A DNA stretch of 7,498 bases from an uncultured Mucilaginibacter sp. (GTDB lineage: Bacteria > Bacteroidota > Bacteroidia > Sphingobacteriales > Sphingobacteriaceae): contig NZ_CAMLHX010000093.1 of NCBI RefSeq assembly GCF_946479965.1, positions 1-7,498 on the forward strand, written 5' to 3'. Made by a program: the position numbers and the translations under genes. This document shows positions 5,716 through 7,498 of the stretch, piece after piece. Below the pieces are notes generated by a model that made no database searches, was not told where the DNA came from, and was given only the letters and a program-made list of their open reading frames with translations. Numbering within the stretch: position 1 is the first letter of the stretch; the number at the start of each line of letters is the position of its first letter.

Positions 5716-6636
5716 TTAAAGTTTCACACCTCTTAAAAACTCCTCAATACCCATACGTTTTTTGCCTTCTAACTGCACGTCGGTAACTAATACATAGCCA
5801 TCCTGCGCAGCAAATTTTAGGTAGGTTTTGTTATCGGTTAAAAATCCGCCCGGCTGTATGCCCGGTTGCGATGGTTGCGTTTCTGCGCGGAAGATCTTAA
5901 AGGTTTTCCCGTTTAACGTAGTATAGGCAGATGGCGAAGGGCTAAGGCCGCGTATAAGATTGTAAATGTTTTCTGAGGGTTGGTTCCAGTCTATCAGGCC
6001 ATCCGTCTTGCTTAATTTAGGAGCGGTCTTAAGTTCAGTATCATCGGTTAACAAGGCAGATTGCGGATGCTGGTTGTAGCGGCCACTCTCTATAGCCTTT
6101 ACGGTTTTTACCAACAAAAGCGGGCCTTTGTTCATTAGTCTATCGTGCAGTTCGCCGGCTGTTTCGTGCCCGGTAAGCGTAACTTTCTCGGTAAATAATA
6201 TATTGCCCGTATCAATCTCGTGTTTAAGAAAAAATGTAGTTACACCACTTTCTTTTTCGCCGTTTATTAATACCCAATTAATAGGTGCCGCGCCGCGGTA
6301 TTGAGGCAGCAGGGAAGCATGTAAATTGATAGTGCCTTTTGATGGCATTGTCCAAACTTCTTCGGGTAACATTCTAAACGCCACCACTACCTGCAGGTCC
6401 GCATCAAGTGCTCTTAACTCCTCTAAAAATTTAGGGTCTTTAAGATTTGTGGGCTGTAATACCTTTAAGCCGTTAGCAACAGCAAACTTCTTTACAGGCG
6501 ACTCGCTAAGTTTCTGCCCCCGACCCGCAGGCTTATCTGGCGCTGTTACAACGCCAACAATATTAGAACCTGACTGCAGCAATTCATCCAACGAGGGAAC
6601 GGCGAATTGGGGGGTGCCCATAAATACAATTTTCAT
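5716..6636 (-). CDS. fmt: Methionyl-tRNA formyltransferase
   Basis: This 306-residue cytoplasmic enzyme formylates the methionine on initiator tRNA with 10-formyltetrahydrofolate. The N-terminal formyltransferase domain (about 1-185) shows MGTPQFAVPSLDELL (6-20), TAPDKPAGRGQKL (31-43) and NLHASLLPQYRGAAPINW (104-121). Asn104, His106 and Asp142 (in HEIDTGNIL) align with the E. coli catalytic triad Asn106/His108/Asp144. The C-terminal OB-like tRNA-binding domain (about 205-306) contains KLSKTDGLIDW (207-217), IRGLSPSPSAYTTLNGK (228-244) and ends with GIEEFLRG. Length is close to the usual 310-315 and all key residues are present, so it should be active. It is not next to def or the PriA/RsmB genes that often flank it in other phyla. 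Upstream, TAGTTTTA (6665-6672, minus) is at best a poor -7 element. Confidence 0.95.
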   Translation of the reverse strand: MKIVFMGTPQFAVPSLDELLQSGSNIVGVVTAPDKPAGRGQKLSESPVKKFAVANGLKVLQPTNLKDPKFLEELRALDADLQVVVAFRMLPEEVWTMPSKGTINLHASLLPQYRGAAPINWVLINGEKESGVTTFFLKHEIDTGNILFTEKVTLTGHETAGELHDRLMNKGPLLLVKTVKAIESGRYNQHPQSALLTDDTELKTAPKLSKTDGLIDWNQPSENIYNLIRGLSPSPSAYTTLNGKTFKIFRAETQPSQPGIQPGGFLTDNKTYLKFAAQDGYVLVTDVQLEGKKRMGIEEFLRGVKL

Positions 6637-6705
6637 AGTGATAATAGCGATGTGATGTTACCTGTAAAACTAAACTTTGTAAATAAATTACTATATAAAT
6701 TGTTA

Positions 6706-6727
6706 ACAGCAACCTAAGTTTTGCTGT
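6706..6727 (-). terminator. Hairpin after the NamZ-like gene, possible terminator
   Basis: The inverted repeat ACAGCAA (6706-6712) / TTGCTGT (6721-6727) has an 8-nt loop and lies 11 nt past the stop codon of the NamZ-like gene on the minus strand. It is followed only by TAACAATTT, a weak U tract. It may separate that gene from fmt, or be a processing or stability structure. Confidence 0.35.
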
Positions 6728-6738
6728 AAAATTACCCT

Positions 6739-7498
6739 TTACTGATACAACAGATACTTTTTGCGCACAGTTTTAAACTTGCTCAACCCCGGTTCCCAGC
6801 TACGGCGTATTTGTTGCTCTGTCATTCCCTGTTCAATTTGCTTACGGAGCTGCTCCGTTCCGGCCAATTTGGTAAAATAAGCGTTGAAGAATCGCGGCTT
6901 GTCCGGAAAATCATTATACATTTTTATTAGCCATGAAAGATTGATCTTCCCGGTCTTTCTTAAGCTATCGGCATTATATTTCTTAAGATCAATGCCATAG
7001 CAGATCACATTCTTTTGCGGCGGGTCTTCGCTCATGCCCGGGATGCTTACAGGTTTAAACGAATAACTGTATTTTCCTTTTAACGATGGATGCCCTACAA
7101 CCTGGAAAGGTTCCATAGTTCCCCTGCCCAAACTCAAGGTGGTACCTTCAAATAGGCAAACACTGGGATAAAGCAATATAGATTGATAAGTATTTAAGTT
7201 AGGCGACGGGTTTACCGGCAATTTGTACGGCATGGAATGGCTGTAATTATTCATTTTTATAATTTTCAGCTTACATTTTACACCCTTATTTAACCAGCCC
7301 TCTCCGTTTATCATTTGCGCATATTCGGCAATGGTCATGCCGTGTGCTATTGGTATGCGGTGCATGCCAACAAAGGATTTATAAGCTGTATCCAGTATTG
7401 GGCCATCAACAGTAAGACCGTTCGGGTTTGGCCTGTCAAGCACCAAAAGCTCAACATTGTTTTCGGCGCAGGCTTCCATTACATAGTGCAAGGTGGAT
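6739..7498 (-). CDS. DUF1343 / NamZ-like exo-beta-N-acetylmuramidase, C-terminal part
   Basis: The frame is open to the right edge, giving 252 residues of a protein of usually about 400. Recognisable family motifs (numbered from the edge) are LHYVMEACAEN (3-13), DRPNPNG (21-27), VDGPILD (30-36), SFVGMHRIPIAHGMTIAEYA (41-60) and MINGEGWL (62-69). The tail ends WEPGLSKFKTVRKKYLLY, the common end of DUF1343 proteins. Family members such as B. subtilis NamZ (YbbC) remove N-acetylmuramic acid from the non-reducing end of peptidoglycan fragments, and Bacteroidota homologues serve cell-wall recycling or scavenging. The N-terminus, any signal peptide and the catalytic acid region lie outside the window. 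The TTG at 7489-7491 is an internal Leu codon, not the start. It is upstream of fmt on the same strand but 102 bp away, with a hairpin between. Confidence 0.88.
   Translation of the reverse strand, partial: STLHYVMEACAENNVELLVLDRPNPNGLTVDGPILDTAYKSFVGMHRIPIAHGMTIAEYAQMINGEGWLNKGVKCKLKIIKMNNYSHSMPYKLPVNPSPNLNTYQSILLYPSVCLFEGTTLSLGRGTMEPFQVVGHPSLKGKYSYSFKPVSIPGMSEDPPQKNVICYGIDLKKYNADSLRKTGKINLSWLIKMYNDFPDKPRFFNAYFTKLAGTEQLRKQIEQGMTEQQIRRSWEPGLSKFKTVRKKYLLYQ

Noticed and set aside
6326..6655. Plus-strand open frame of 109 codons
   Set aside because: It is antisense to the 5' half of fmt, which carries all catalytic motifs.
7489..7491. TTG as the start of the NamZ-like gene
   Set aside because: The frame continues upstream to the window edge, and the codon is an internal Leu of the family motif STLHYVMEA.

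Overview
The window looks like a chromosomal segment of a Bacteroidota species, probably from the Pedobacter/Mucilaginibacter group (Sphingobacteriales). The evidence is a base composition near 40% GC, starts without a clear Shine-Dalgarno sequence, several upstream matches to the Bacteroidota -7 element TAnnTTTG, and families common in that phylum: a DUF6588 secreted protein, a DUF1080 secreted hydrolase and a DUF1343/NamZ-type muramidase. The genus-level guess is inference from protein style only.

Layout, left to right. Positions 1-558 (minus) hold one uninterrupted reading frame that starts as L-lysine 6-transaminase (lat) and at about position 190 switches to a fragment of selenide, water dikinase (SelD). 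The SelD part is about 73% GC against about 40% for the lat part. This is most likely a chimeric join, not a real fusion gene. Next, on the minus strand, comes a two-gene unit: a DUF6588 secreted or outer-membrane protein (1604-2659) followed after 9 bp by a PLP enzyme of the ACC deaminase/D-cysteine desulfhydrase family (701-1594). Diverging from it on the plus strand are an RluD-type 23S rRNA pseudouridine synthase (2788-3816), a class IV PLP aminotransferase (3898-4728) and an exported DUF1080 protein (4803-5693). The last two each have their own TAnnTTTG element, so the three are probably separate transcription units. Convergent to these, on the minus strand, are methionyl-tRNA formyltransferase fmt (5716-6636) and the C-terminal part of a NamZ-like exo-N-acetylmuramidase (6739-7498) that runs off the right edge.

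Functionally this is mostly ordinary core and envelope gene content: ribosome modification, initiator tRNA formylation, amino acid metabolism and exported carbohydrate-active proteins. I found no defence system, mobile element, CRISPR array, RNA gene or gene cluster that suggests a new multi-gene system. The observation most worth a second look is the lat-SelD junction at the left edge. Every stretch longer than about 150 bp is covered by a gene; the longest gap (559-700, 142 bp) holds a lat promoter candidate, a small hairpin and a weak terminator-like U tract.
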